Shown here in pieces: positions 50,691 through 63,410 of a DNA stretch of 64,000 nt. Below the pieces are notes generated by a model, which did no database searches, was not told where the DNA came from, and saw only the letters and a program-made list of their open reading frames with translations. The stretch is taken from the NCBI GenBank assembly GCA_947579665.1, contig OX388341.1, forward strand, positions 25,677,147 through 25,741,146, in the 5' to 3' direction. The translations under genes were made by a program, and so were the position numbers. The DNA comes from Sympetrum striolatum. Lineage: Eukaryota; Arthropoda; Insecta; Odonata; Libellulidae. How positions within the stretch are numbered: the first letter of the stretch is position 1; every line of letters begins with the position of its first letter.

Positions 50691-51540
50691 GAGGCGATAT
50701 ATCTCGTTGAGGTAGTCACGCGATCTATTTCACAAATCTTCGACATATTTCAACCCTTCCCGAGGAAATATCGGCGTTATAAATTTTCTCTACTTATATG
50801 TGCATACAAATTACACCGGAACGAGTAGAAAATGAACGGAGGCAAGATAGGATAGGCGAGAGAAAAGAGAAGACGAAGTGGCTAATGTTTGGAGATACCT
50901 TCTTGAGACATGGAGCGCGCCTAACTGTTCTCTCCTCATTACACAAGGGGCTGGTGCTCGGGATTGGGCTGGTGCCGCGCCGTCTCGAGTAGAAGGGTTG
51001 CGGGAGAAAGAGTTGGGAAGGGGACGGTGGGGGAAGTTCTATTCTTGAAGACTTTTCGTGCGCTACGGGCGGAGGCTCTCGCTAAAGTGTTTGTACTCCT
51101 GTGATTAGAGAGCCGTCTCTGGGACGGGGGGAGGGGGTGGGGGGAGGAGAGTGGATCGGGCGGTGGGATGTCTTAGGGGAAATGCAGAGAGAGATTTGTT
51201 TGGACGAGGAACGACGGATAGGACGGAAGGAATTTGGGTGTGAGGGAGCTGGTGGGTTGTGGCGAAAGTCATGATGACTCTCCGAGAGAATTAACTACTC
51301 TCCCTCTCTGTTTAGCCTCTTTATTTCATATTTATTGCGCTCGAGATTTTTCACATTTCTCTGCTTTCAGAAGGTTAAGTTGCTTTTTCGTCTCTCTTTT
51401 GTGTTGCCACTATTCAAATACAGCGAGGGAAAGCGATGCTCTTCAAGTCTGCGGACTGTCTTAGTGCGGAATGAGGATTTTTTACTGTTGGTTTTGCACT
51501 GTCCTGGGTTTATTTCCGCGTAATGACGCTGGATGAATCA
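50691..51540. other. GC-rich, G-biased island
   Basis: G-rich on the + strand between about 50930 and 51240, with the G-quadruplex candidate at 51121-51144. No gene is recognised. Confidence 0.5.
51121..51144 (+). other. Strong G-quadruplex candidate
   Basis: Four runs of three to six G (51121-51123, 51126-51131, 51133-51137, 51139-51144) are separated by loops of two, one and one bases. Such short loops and long tracts predict a very stable quadruplex in sense-strand DNA and in the nascent RNA. Confidence 0.75.
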
Positions 51541-52480
51541 AATTCTTTAATTTTTATAGTTCTATAAAAAGATGAAATTTGAATAACATGTAATTACATG
51601 TGATTAATCCCGTTATTACATTTTTATTTCATTTTATTTACATCTACATATTTATTTATTCTTAAAAACTACAAAAAGGCACCAGGCAAAGTGGTAGTCA
51701 TTTCTGTGGGAGGAGGGAAAAATTTAATAATCTACCTTAGTCGGGAGAAAAACACCCAAAACCTCCCGAAGGCAGTATGCAATACATATCATTACAAAGT
51801 TTAAAAATATATTTCCAAATTTACTACAATATTTATAAAAGAACCAATACTACAACAAAATCTCGTAACCCTTTTAATTGTATCCATGAATACCTTTTAG
51901 GAAGAGGGAAAAGGTTCTAAAATTTCTCCAGGTAAATTTTTCTATTCTACTATTCTCCGATTTAGAAATGAATATTTACAAACATGTGTTCTCTGTTTAA
52001 GGGCAGCGAAGTTATTTATATACGGCAAGCTGGGTTTCTTTAATTGACATGCTCACTCATTGTTATAAATAATCGCGATTTTCAGAAAAGGGATTACTGT
52101 ATCTACTCTACAGTATAATCTAATCGGGGAAAATTAGAATAGTAAATCCATTCGGCGTTCCTAATTTTAGAAATGATTAACTAAGTAGCCGCTGCTTAAA
52201 ACGTTAACACGGTTGAGAAGGTTTTTAGTTTTAGAAATGTTTCTAATTGAGAAGAGTGGCGTAAGTAAGTATGTGACCCCATTTGCTCATAGGTATCGAG
52301 TCGACTAGAAAAGTTTTGTATCGCAAACTTATGCAGAAAAATTCGACTGTTCTAAGGTTACCTGACGCTATGTTCCGAATATCGTTTTGAAGTGCTCACC
52401 TAAATAACCTGCACTCTACCATATTAAAAATAGGACAATCTAGCAGTCTGGTAGCACAGAGTAGCGTAAGTAGCCTCATT
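51541..52480. other. AT-rich intron with possible retroelement fragment
   Basis: AT-rich sequence without genes; it contains the candidate fragment at about 51640-51800. Confidence 0.5.
51640..51800 (-). mobile_element. Possible LINE-type 3' end, minus strand
   Basis: Read on the minus strand, a moderately GC-rich stretch (ACTGCCTTCGGGAGG..., CACTTTGCCTGGTGCC) leads into an AATAAATAAATATGTAGATG tail. The tail resembles the TAGATG-type end at 26960-27027, but the bodies differ. There is no second copy in the window and no coding sequence, so this is only a suspicion. Confidence 0.3.
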
Positions 52481-53120
52481 GCTTCGGTATCCTCAGGAAA
52501 AAGTTACGCTTTACGGTTCGTCCATCCCACCCTCTGCCTCATCCCGTGTAAGACGCATTCAGTAAGTTCCTCCGAGCCATTCTTTCCCATGGCTCTCCTT
52601 CCAATGCTCTCTCCAATAGGATTAGCCGAATTGAATTTCCCCGAGTTGAGTTGATTTCTTCGAGCGGTAGGAGGAGACGGAAGGGTGCTAGGAGAAGATT
52701 TGCCGGATCCCGCTGCTATTTTTCGAGGAAAAAGAATTCGGGTATGACTGCGCCTTGGAAGGATATTTTATCGAAGCTAATGAAGAGGGCAAGCCGATGC
52801 TGTTCGTAAGAGGTGGAGCATTGCGATCGGAGGGTTCCCGAAATAGGACAGGACACGGAAAGAGAGAGATACGGTATGAGAAGGAAGACATTTGATTCAA
52901 AGCGATGAAGGAAAAGCGTCGTGGGATAGGTAGGGTTGGAATGAGAGGAAACAATGGAAATAAATGCTCAAGAGAGGATGAGTGGATGAGGAGAATGGAG
53001 TTTAGTTGTGAAGCATGACTTTGTGAAAAGCGTAAATATTTAAGCTGTGAAATTGGTATGTACTGTAAACGAGAGAGGCAATTTTGGTGGTGGATCATCA
53101 TTACATTGAAAATAAACATT
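52481..53120. other. GC-richer island, G/A-biased
   Basis: G/A-rich on the + strand from about 52660 to 53000, giving a Ser/Pro-rich minus-strand frame of 143 codons without a known domain. Confidence 0.5.
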
Positions 53121-55130
53121 GCGGGTTGTTACTTGAAAATTTGATCTTTATCAGAAACTGCTGGAAAAGACAAAGCCATAATATATATATAGGGATTGCT
53201 TAGATGATAGTGGAAGATGGAAAGGAAAAATATATTTTTAAAAGGGTTTGCAAGGCATTGGGAGCAACGACATAGACTGGGAGATAAAAAGGTTTTCCAA
53301 CTAGGATAATGCTAATTTCGAGTGTGAACCAACAATTTATACTTGAGATTAATTTTATGCAGTAACGATTTCTTCAAGATAGAAGTAACAGCTTGTTATA
53401 ATTTTTTATTTTATATAATAGTCATACTCTCATTGCTAATATTTTTCTAATTTAAATATCTACGCAAAGTTAACCTTCGATGTGAAATTATTAGGGTTAA
53501 ATCAAGTAATTTAACTATCAAGCAATAGTAGTTGTTATTTCAATGAGTTTAATTTCAGTTTGAATAGACAGGCTCTCAAATGAAGTACCTGGTAATATGA
53601 ACATCTTAGCTGAGAGCGTTCTCTTGTTCGATCACAGTATGAATCCTATCTTCCCTCTGGCTAGCGTCAGAAACGACATCTGGCAATAAACTGGCGATAC
53701 ATGTAGTAGAGATCCTCATTATTGATAAATTTGAAAATTACCTCAGACAAGATATTGAAATGACTGAATGTGATATCTCTTTTCATGTTACCTTGATTTT
53801 TTAAACTTTAGTGCATTGCGCAAAAGGTATGAAGAAAAGTAGTTTTTATAGTGATTAAAAAATAAATATTTATGGTTTTGGTATATTTAAAATAGGTTAT
53901 AAATTTTAATTTCTTAAGATAGTACCTGAGTCTATTTCAGAGTAACCAACATACCTCAAGCCCATTCCTGATGTTACGAATATGCCATTGAAAACTGCAA
54001 GATGTTTAATTGTGTGTGGTGGTGGAGTAAGAGAACACATAATTTCAATGGTGTGTTCTCTAATTATTTATTTGAGAGAGGTCAGTTGAACACAAACATA
54101 TTGAATTCATATTTCGGATTAATAATCTAGAAAAATATTTAACATAGGTACACACATGAGTTATGTATGAGTTTTTGGCGAGAGGTTAAAGTTTTTCAGA
54201 CAAAAATTCAGAATATGCAGCTTTCGGGTATATTCTTTACCAAAAATTTGGCTTTCTTTCGGAAAAAGGTAAATGAGAAAAGTGACTGATGATGCTCATG
54301 TGCTAGGAATAGAAAATAATTTGAAATATCGAACAAATAGCATTAAAACTAGTTCACGTTTAAAAAAGGTTAAAAAGGAAATGGCGAAATATCAAGTCCG
54401 AATATGAGAAAAGAAAAAATAAAATAAATAAAAGATTAAAAATCTGAAACTTGAATTTGAAAGCATTCCAGGTCATCCCAACCAATCGCTGTATTCGTTT
54501 AAATTCATAGACAAACTATCTCTTGTCACTCGTAATCCAATGTAGGTTTTCCTTTGTTAAACCTTCTTCCCCTCGTTCCTTCGAATATTGTTATGCGTGC
54601 CTCATCAATGCCTCTCTTTATTTAGAATTCTCTCTTCATTCTCTTTTCAAAGGATTCTTCATCTTTCTATAAAAAAGGTCTTATATTTATTCTATTGTAT
54701 ATTCTGTTTAAAGTTTTTCTGTAAAAGATTTTACTTTATGTATAAATCTGTAATCGCAGTCTATATTTCTATTAAGCTGTGGTTTAGTTAATACCTTTTC
54801 CGAATTTTTATTTTTTATTTAGACAAGCTATCAATTCTCATTATTTCTCAAAATCAATTCATTTATTAGTTAGGTATAACATTGCTCATCCTTTAATATG
54901 CTGCGGTTTTATTAAATAATCTGCATTTATATCCAATTGTTGCTTCTCGTCTAAAAAGTAAATAAGGCTGAAAATGTATAGCTCGTTGGCTGATTAGTGC
55001 GAATCAGGGTAAGCACGAATTATTTCTTCTAGAATATTTTCTCTCTTGTCAGTTTTTTATCTGCAGCCTATGGAGGTGACATTTTAAGACTAATTGCGCT
55101 TTCTTTGCACTTTCATGTGTCATCGTCATT
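53121..55130. other. AT-rich intron, nothing recognised
   Basis: AT-rich sequence with no motif that I can support. Confidence 0.6.
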
Positions 55131-56110
55131 TTCTTTGCAGTTTGTTCCCTTTCTTTGATAAACGTGCGATAAGAAGGTACCGTGGGGAAATCAGACCATT
55201 TCTGGTGCCATTTTCACTCTTTCGAAAAAGGCATTTTCCTCCTTAACAGATCGCCAATCAGGCTTCGCGAGGGAACCGAAATTTTATTTCGGACATAAAA
55301 CTTCATTTCTGCGAGAAAGCTCAAGAGCAGCCCCATTATCGCGATGGAAATACTCCACGTAATTTTTACTCGGCCCCGCTACCTCAACGAGTAACAAGAA
55401 CGTCTCAGCACAATAGCCTTTTCCGCACCCCGATCATTTACGGCAGGGCTTCATACTTAGGGGAAATCACTCCTCGCTAATCCCTATTTTAATCTCCATG
55501 TTTCACGTTTAAGTTTTAAGGGCACTCGAGCACGCGAGCTTTCCTTGCGGCCATCGTGTCGGCATGTGTATCAGGTAGCCCGGATTTCGGAATAAAAACA
55601 ACGAAGATGGCGGCGTGCATCTCCGGGTGAGGGAAAGACGTTCGGGAAGTGAGTGGGAAGTTTGCCGTGCGCTTTGCGAGAGAATGGGAGAGGAGGGGGT
55701 TTGAGTAGGGAAGCAGTATGTATAAGGCAAGAAAGTGGGAGTAATAGGGGGTGGGAGGTGCAAAGGGAGAGGCGTTGCCTAGAGCCGAGGGACCATGGAG
55801 AGAGAAACAAAGTGCTGAGAGGGTGGCAAAAAACTTCTGGGAAAACAAGAAAGGGATCTTTGGAATCTCCCGTTTACTCTCTCTACCCCCTCCACTCTCG
55901 CCTCCTCTGTCTTTCAGATATCACTTTCTTCCACACTCTCCCGCACACCCTTAACGTTTCAAACGATTGCGCGCTGATGAAGAAAAGGGTGTTATTTATT
56001 TCCTCGTTTCTTGACTGTCGGACCTATCTTTAAAGAGAATATGGGAGTGCTGAGGAAGACGAATTCGGATTGCGCTAATGATGTCCTTTGGTTCACGATT
56101 AGGGGCGTAC
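55131..56110. other. GC-richer island with G/A then C/T bias
   Basis: G/A-rich at about 55610-55860, then C/T-rich at about 55865-55960, where a strong acceptor-like CTGTCTTTCAG ends at 55917. In the host phase the frame after it stays open for 19 codons. No exon is called. Confidence 0.5.
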
Positions 56111-58090
56111 GTGAACTTTTAAGAATTTTTTGGATTATTAAACTGTTTGTAGAAAAATAGACTGTTGAATATGTCTCTTCATCAATGAATTACCTCTATA
56201 TTTAAGCAGACTTACGATCGAGAATTAATATCGATTAGGCAACCAAAACGTACTCATGATTTGTTTTACAGGAGATAGCGTTAGATTTTGATATTATAAT
56301 GAAACATTTTTGTTGGAAGATTTTCATCTTTAAGCTATTTAATTTTGTTGCAAACCTCTTAAAAATACTAAACAGGATTATTGGCTTTCATTTTAATAAT
56401 TTTTAACGTTTCCTACTTAGTTTTGCAAGTTTTCTCTTGCAACAATAAGGTCACTCCGTAATGGGAAATGATTGACTTAAAAACATTGACTGTGGTAAAT
56501 TCTTCATGTTTAATTCAATAATTTCGATAGGTTAATGTGAAAATTGAATAAGTTTCGCTTGCAAGTATAGTCTTTCATATAGGATGAAAAATAAACTGCT
56601 AATCTAGTTCCTCTCGTCAAAAGTCATAGCCGTAAAGCATTTAGTAAGACAATGAAATAAGTTTCGTCAACCTTCATATATAATCCTCTGTTTAATCCTC
56701 TTTTCTCATCTAGAAAAAGTCAAAGCCTGAACCAGAATATGGTTCATTTTATTCTAACATATTGACTATTGCGCGACAACAAAACTGTTGGAACGTCTTC
56801 AATTCTAACCATTTCATCTTAAGTTCAATCCCTTCATCCACCTCTTCGATTCAGACATTTCTATTCATTTGCATTGACAGCGCGAGATAACTTTCTTCCT
56901 CTCCATCAAATCTTATGTATCGTACTCACGCGTCCTCTCCTTTTTTAAATTTCCGTCTCAATTACCTCTCCCAATAATCCTAATTTATTTCTACAACCCG
57001 CATTCCCTCTCTCGTTAAATGATTTCTTTAACCTAGTCATCTTCGTCCTGTTGTAATTTTGGTTCCGAACGCCTCATCAGTCTTTGCAGTTTATTTGGTT
57101 CCCTTTAGCATTTAATTTTATTCCGGTAATTTATGCTCACTCGACTAGCTAAAGGTTGTAAACATTTCCAAAGGGTTTACAATCTAAAAGCGGAGTTAAA
57201 TAAAAATCGAAACTGTAAAAGCAATTTCGGCTACGATGGGAGATTTTTTTAGAATAGAAAATGTAAATACTTTTCGAAATGCATATTCAGAATCGCGGTT
57301 GAATAGGAGTAATTCCAAAGTAATAAAGAGATCTATATTCTATATCTACTGTAGTATTTAAATATCGTAGAGGTGACTCCAGATGATCTTGATGATAGAA
57401 GCCACCTTTTAAAGAGTGAGGGAAATTGACCATACAGAGAATTGTTGTTATTGTTTTAAAAAACACATTTTTCGTTTTGTACCGAGTTGCAATTTTTTCC
57501 TATTCGTATTTTCATCCTAGGTAGCAGAATTTAACGAAACTGTTATGCTGATTCGCAATATTTTTATGGAGTTTTCATGTATGTATGTACAAAATATAAA
57601 TTTTCTATGAACTTTTGATATAATTCTGTTTACGATGAGCTAAAAAACTCCTTTATTGATATATACTGTGTAAACATTATTCTGAATTGAAAATGTATCG
57701 CTAATGTAAGAGCGAATATAAATTTTGGAAACAAAATCCATAAAATCCTTATTTGATGTCCGTAACGTTTTTAATTTTATTAGATGACTTTTGTAAATGT
57801 AAATGGAAGTAAACGGAAAACTGATGAATGTTTTCAATTCTTTAAGATGAATATGAAAGATTTAAAGTGTTTACACTCGTACGTTTAACAGAAAGTCGTA
57901 AAATTCATACACGTTTTCTTTGAAAATTTTCATACATTATATATCAGGTTCTCATTTTAATTTTAATGAATATTATACGGAATATATTTTCAAATATTTC
58001 AGCTTACTTAGCAGAAAATAATTTGTAGAACAAGGTTTTTCTTTGCGGCATTTGTTTCGCATATTTATAATTTTTGATTTTTTAATTTCT
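56111..58090. other. AT-rich intron with a pyrimidine-rich patch
   Basis: AT-rich, with a C/T-rich patch at about 56800-57150. No gene or repeat is recognised. Confidence 0.55.
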
Positions 58091-58600
58091 GAGATGGTAT
58101 TTTACCGAGGGTAACATTCAAATTCTACTTCCTTTCCCTGTCGTTTTCCCTCATCATACTTCAAGCTCTTCTGGTACTAAACTTTCTCTTTCATTCCTCC
58201 TTTCCTTTTGTTCTCTCCACGTCTTCCAACTTCTTCATACTCTCTTTTGAGCCCTCCAGCTGTTTACTCCGTCTTTTCCTTTCACGCCTCCATTTTGATA
58301 CGTCACCAGCAATTAAGCTGCGAGTGATCGCATGGATAGCCTCGAAACTCCCGGGGAATTGGGAGCTGAATAATTTCTCCTTTCTTTAACTTGGCTGAAA
58401 TCCTCCTTTTTATTCATTTCGTCTCTCGGTGATCTCATTTCAGAAGCGCTTTTTATTTATATCGCCACAGGGTTTCGTATAATTTTTCTTATTTACGCCA
58501 AAATGAACAAATGCAATGGCTGAGAGTTCTTTGCTAGATGTGTGCTTCTGAGACGGTGGAAAGGGAGTTCTGCTTCACTGCGAGATGGGTTTTCTTATTA
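58091..58600. other. GC-richer, C/T-biased patch
   Basis: C/T-rich at 58120-58290, then mixed. Nothing is recognised. Confidence 0.5.
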
Positions 58601-60342
58601 AAAGTTCAAAGTGAAAATCACCACAACCACATTGCAAATAGTCGTGAAAATAGATTTTGCTGCTTGTGCGGAATATAACTATTTTGGTGAAGCAATTCGA
58701 CTCAGATTTCAATAATTGATTAGGTGGCTATCTGTAATTATTCACGTTTATAAAAGTTGAAGTAGGCAAGACCCTTGTTGAAGAAGCTGCAATTATTAAC
58801 GAATCTGAAATTGCAACAAAAAGCTGAATTTTCATTCCATTTTGTTCATGAGATACAGTGCTGTCGTTCCATTTTCAAAGTAGTTTTTCATAAAAAAATA
58901 TGGTGAGCTAAGGGTTTTCTGAATTGCATTCAAATGCAATGGACTGTTGGTGCTGTTTGATCATCTATACATCTATAATATAGATATACATTTACTTATT
59001 TTTTATTATCGACTTTAATTAATTAAATTTGTAAATCGGTTTAGCAAAATACACTTTAAACTGTTGGAAATGATTCCAGCTTTGTAGATACGAATATTAA
59101 ATAAAAATATACGATAAAGATGATTTTTTATCCACCAAACGCGGTAGTATTTTCATATTTTTAAATTTTAAGAGTTTTCTCTGAATCGCATAATTATTCT
59201 GTAAATGGTACTCAACCTTGCTGTTGCTGTACAGTTTTATGATGTGCACGAAAAATTCAGAATGATTTTATGCATTTACCAAAAATATATATTAGAGTTG
59301 ATGGCTGTATGATCTGGATTTTTATCGATAGCCTGAAATATTATCCAATATTTGAGCGAATCCTAGCCTTGGATGTAGCTGTGGATGATAGAAGTCAACA
59401 GAACAAATTGAAGGCAAAGGAAGTGGGTCAGGACGCCGTAGGGGATTTATTGCGCGATTAATATCGAGAGGCAGAGCGATCGAGATGGAAGTATCGATAG
59501 AAGCACTGCTTCGGAAGAACAATAGTTTTGACAGGGTAATCGCACCTTTAACAGCCTAAGATATATATGAAGAGATAAGTTTACTGTTAGCAATTTCTAC
59601 AAAGATTGGTAGCGATATAAATATTGAGCATATCTTATTTGTAGTTGTAATGTTTCTGATACCATTTTTTGGTGCATCATAGCAGGTGGCACCTATTAGA
59701 AAAATAAGCAGAATTGACTGCGGATCATGCAAATCTTTTTCTATATAATACAACGTAAAGTTATGCACACGCATGCGTTATGAAGAGGTTTTTCAATTCC
59801 AGATGGGAAGGTGGAAGCGTATCATCACTTTCAAGGTGTTACTAATATTCTTCGACCAATTTTGTTCCAGGTTTCTGTGAAGAGAACCGTGTCATTATAT
59901 ATTTTCATATTTTAAGGTAATTAGGAAAATGATTCATTAAATAAGTGCGCCTATCCAAATTAGTTTATAATTATTAAGATATTATAACATGTAAAAGTTT
60001 GTGTTGAGAGTTCGTTATTGTTTATAGGCTTGAAATAGCTATATTATTATTAATACTCAAAATATATTTATAATAATGCCAATTAAGTTACTGCCTTGCT
60101 TAAGGATACCTTGGTGATGATCACTCAAACACATCATAAATGAATTACCAAGGTTCTACAATGATGGCAATGCTAATGCGATGATGAATTCTTGTAAGCA
60201 CTTAAATAGTGATTAAATATATCATGAATTAATGTTAAAAAAATTCTTGAGATATCCATAACTTAATGTATTATAATTATTCAAAACGTTTACCATAACT
60301 ATATAACTTCATAATTTTTATGTTGCTATTTTAAGGCTTGAT
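58601..60342. other. AT-rich intron before the ratchet site
   Basis: No gene. A possible cryptic exon bounded by TTGTTCCAG (ends 59870) and AAG/GTAATT (near 59916) would carry no recognisable peptide. A short inverted repeat, ACCTTGGT and ACCAAGGT, lies at about 60108-60155. Confidence 0.5.
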
Positions 60343-60375
60343 CTAATAACTCTTTCTTTTTCTTTGCAGGTGAGT
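60343..60375 (+). promoter_or_regulatory. Candidate recursive splice site (ratchet point, zero-length exon)
   Basis: A CTAAT branch-like motif (60343-60347) is followed by an almost pure pyrimidine tract ending TCTTTGCAG (AG at 60368-60369), and GTGAGT begins directly at 60370. A strong acceptor fused to a strong donor with no exon between is the known signature of recursive splicing in long insect introns such as those of Drosophila Ubx. It lies on the host strand, 57.4 kb after the donor at 2959. I checked the other CAG/GT and TAG/GT junctions I could find by eye on this strand, and none has both halves this good. Confidence 0.7.
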
Positions 60376-60439
60376 CTTAAATATCAAGTGGATATTAACG
60401 CTGCTTTTTACGCGATCTACGAGCTGCGGCCACTCAAAG

Positions 60440-60960
60440 TCCTTTAATACCCTGAAGTTAGTCCATCAAGTCGAACGAAAGGTGAGAGGCAATAAAAATC
60501 GTTCAATAGACTCTGGGAGAGATGAAGGGAGAAGGCGAACGACCTGTTGGGAAAAGTAGGAAAATTAATGGAGCGGGATATTGAGATATTCGAATGAAGT
60601 GGAAAAAGTTTCGATAGTCGGAATTTGGAAATGGGACGTTGCGTCATTTGCTGAGTTTTGGAGAGTCGGGTGCAGAGGGTGCGGGTAAGACAGAATCGAA
60701 CTGAAATGGAGCAGTTATTGGAGAAAGTCGAAGAAGAATAGTTAAAGAGCGATTTTTGGAAAAAGGAGAAAGGGAACTCATTAGAGGGAGAAAAGACGAG
60801 GATTTAGGAGGGGCTAAATGTAAGAAATTGTAAAGAAAGCTGGAAAATTCGAAATGACAGAATGAAGTCGGAGTGAAAGTTAATTAGATCTGAGAGTTGT
60901 GGCCGAGGAACAGTCGCGTTGATCATTTGGGTAGTTGGAATGACGTAAACACGCAGTAAA
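60440..60960. other. G/A-rich stretch
   Basis: Strongly purine-rich on the + strand at 60480-60900, just downstream of the ratchet candidate. No gene is recognised. Purine-rich sequence can contain splicing enhancers, but nothing specific is shown. Confidence 0.45.
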
Positions 60961-61740
60961 ATGGCAAGCAATTAAGAAACAGTTATTTGTGAACTTTGCT
61001 CATTTCTATTTCACTTAATTATTCTCATGGGTCCAAAAATCCCTATCAATCAATGCTTACCATGTAGATAACTTATATTTACATTTTCCTACCACGATTT
61101 CTTCAGAATAAGTATTTCTAGAAGAGAAATAGCCTATAAATATAGACAGTTTTTAAGAAAATTTTGGCCAAGTCATGAAAATAGATTCCTTTTTAAGTTG
61201 TGTTTATGATTTAAGATGATATATTTACTATTACGAGTACTTTATTTAGTATAGTAAATAATATTAATAGTTTTAAAATTATTTAAATAATATTAAAATT
61301 ATTTATTACTATATTTAGTGATACTATTGATTTACACTATTGTATTTGTGTTATGAATTTATTTCTATTTTTATCTGTATTAAGATTTATAAATATGAGA
61401 TATTCGACCAAAACAACTTACCAAATAGGCTGCTACATCTTCTTTTCTTTGATACTCATCAACTTGAAATATATTCTGAAGTATAAAAATTTTATCAAAT
61501 AAAGATATGGCCTATGGCATTACCTATTGCTACGTTAGATATAAAATTGTACGTAAAAAGTTCCTTATTATCCGTAGTTAAAGATAGAACAATGTTACCT
61601 ACCTTTATCTCTTTGGATTATTAAAGCTAACAATATTTTTAAATCTAGCTGTAACATGCTTTAGATAGCTGGAGAGGAAAAAACAGGGATTTCCGTAGTG
61701 GATCATAGATTAAGAAAAGCCATCACCATTTTCAAAAGGT
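60961..61740. other. AT-rich intron with an AT-rich inverted repeat
   Basis: An imperfect AT-only inverted repeat (ATAGTAAATAAT and ATTATTTATTACTAT-like) spans about 61251-61312. It could be chance in such composition. Confidence 0.5.
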
Positions 61741-62733
61741 AGCTACAATCCTTCGCTGCCCAAATTCGATAGCATCAAACAGCTCGAAAAGGACCGGGCA
61801 ATGGCTCCTCGAGCGTATTAAAATGGAGGAATTATTCGGAGCAATATCGAGGAATGCTCGGGAGCGAGTTTTAGAGTGATTTTGCGATCACCCCTTGAAT
61901 ACTCCATTAGGGGCTGGCGAAAGGGGAAGGAATACGTATTAGAGATGTTTTGGGAGGGGGAGGATTATCGGAGGGAGGCACATCCGCCGGCCGAGAGGTG
62001 AGCATGATTTAGGGGATATTGGGAGTGGTGCAGACCACGGCTCGTTCCCTATTATTAGTTTTTCATTAAACATCCGTGGAATGACGAGTGCCCCGTGCGG
62101 GAGGAAGGCAAACAGCTCGTTCACGGAGGGGCGTGAATGCGTGCATATTGGATCGAGATGTTTATTACTGGAGGATGGAACGTGGGGATCTTTCGAGATT
62201 GATAATAGCGCAATGGAATCGATCATTCCGTCTCTCCGACCAATTTCTCTCTCTCTCTACTTTCACCCGTTTCCTACCCTTTTCCTCATGACTCCATACA
62301 GACTCACACACTCCACTCATTTCTTATTCCCGTCGCCTATGTCCCTCCCCCTTTCCATCGCTCATTCCCTCCTCATCCATTTATCACGCCACTCGTTCAC
62401 TCCCCATTTCCTCCCCCAGAAAACCCCTCTCCCTCCCATTACTCTTCACGCAGTTTTAACCGCCTGCTCCTCCGCCGCTGCCATAACAACATGCGCCGTT
62501 TGGTTCCCGAGCGACATTCTTCCGTTTCATTCATTCGGAATGCGCGCGGAGAGAGTTAATGAAAGGTTCAATCGGTCGGTTTTGAAAGCATATTTTTGGG
62601 AGCTGTTGATCTCTTCGCATCTTTTGCGTATTTGGATTAGCGATAAGAGGACGGATGGTGGGTCGAAATTGGGTTAATGGTCTAATAACGAGATTCACCG
62701 GGATATCTTCGAAAATCAGTCATAATTTTCGCG
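61741..62733. other. GC-rich island with a 198-codon chance frame
   Basis: G/A-rich to about 62150, then C/T-rich to 62460. The frame at 62081-62677 (+) is the longest in the window, but its centre is Ser/Pro/Leu/His repeats dictated by the C/T run. It has no domain and is shadowed by other frames. I do not call it a gene. Confidence 0.5.
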
Positions 62734-62751
62734 CATAATCACGTGATTATG
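62734..62751. repeat. Perfect 18-bp palindrome containing an E-box
   Basis: CATAATCACGTGATTATG reads the same on both strands and has CACGTG at its centre, the core bound by many bHLH factors. It may be a dimeric protein site. Confidence 0.6.
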
Positions 62752-63410
62752 AGGGAACAGTTCCATTTTCAGCAACCGAATTATGGAGAGTGCTGATAAC
62801 GAGTTCCTCTGTCATTTTTCTCTCCTGTTGTTTTGCTAACGGTTAGTTGTTGCCGTATTTTGTCAGCTATGAGGATTTAGATCGCTAAGAACGACTTATA
62901 AGCAATTTTTATTTGCGTTCTTCAAAAGTGAGTAATTTGATTATCTTGACGGTGTTTTTAGAAAATTTGGCTCACGAAGGGTAAATATTATTTTATATAT
63001 GAATTTAATATGCTTAGACCTATATACAAGGAATGCTTTCGTAAGGAGAAAAATATATTACGTATTTTCAAGTTTAGACTAGACTGCGGAAAAATCGAAA
63101 ACTTTCTCCTCCTTCTTCATTAATATATATAATTAAATATTTATCTTATACATATATTATATATTAATTTGTATTATGACCTAGTAAAGGAAACTGTCTG
63201 ATCCTTAAACGCCGAGTTAGACACCGGCGTCAATATCAATTAAGATTCTCAAATAATATTGTTAACGATAAATGAAAATAGAGCGAAAAATCTTCTAAAT
63301 CAGATTAATGATAATGATGATCTTTTTGATGCAATATCAGTCATGATATTTGAATTTTTCATGATTTAATCAGAGATATTGGCAAATTAATCAAATTTAT
63401 ATTGGAAATA
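62752..63410. other. AT-rich intron, nothing recognised
   Basis: AT-rich sequence with no motif that I can support. Confidence 0.6.

Noticed and set aside
59871..59916. Cryptic exon between TTGTTCCAG and AAG/GTAATT
   Set aside because: The donor is weak, the peptide is not CELF-like and the expected MNRPIQ sequence is absent.
62081..62677. Longest open frame in the window, 198 codons (+)
   Set aside because: The middle is Ser/Pro/Leu/His-rich because of a C/T-rich run. No domain is recognisable and several other frames are open over the same bases.
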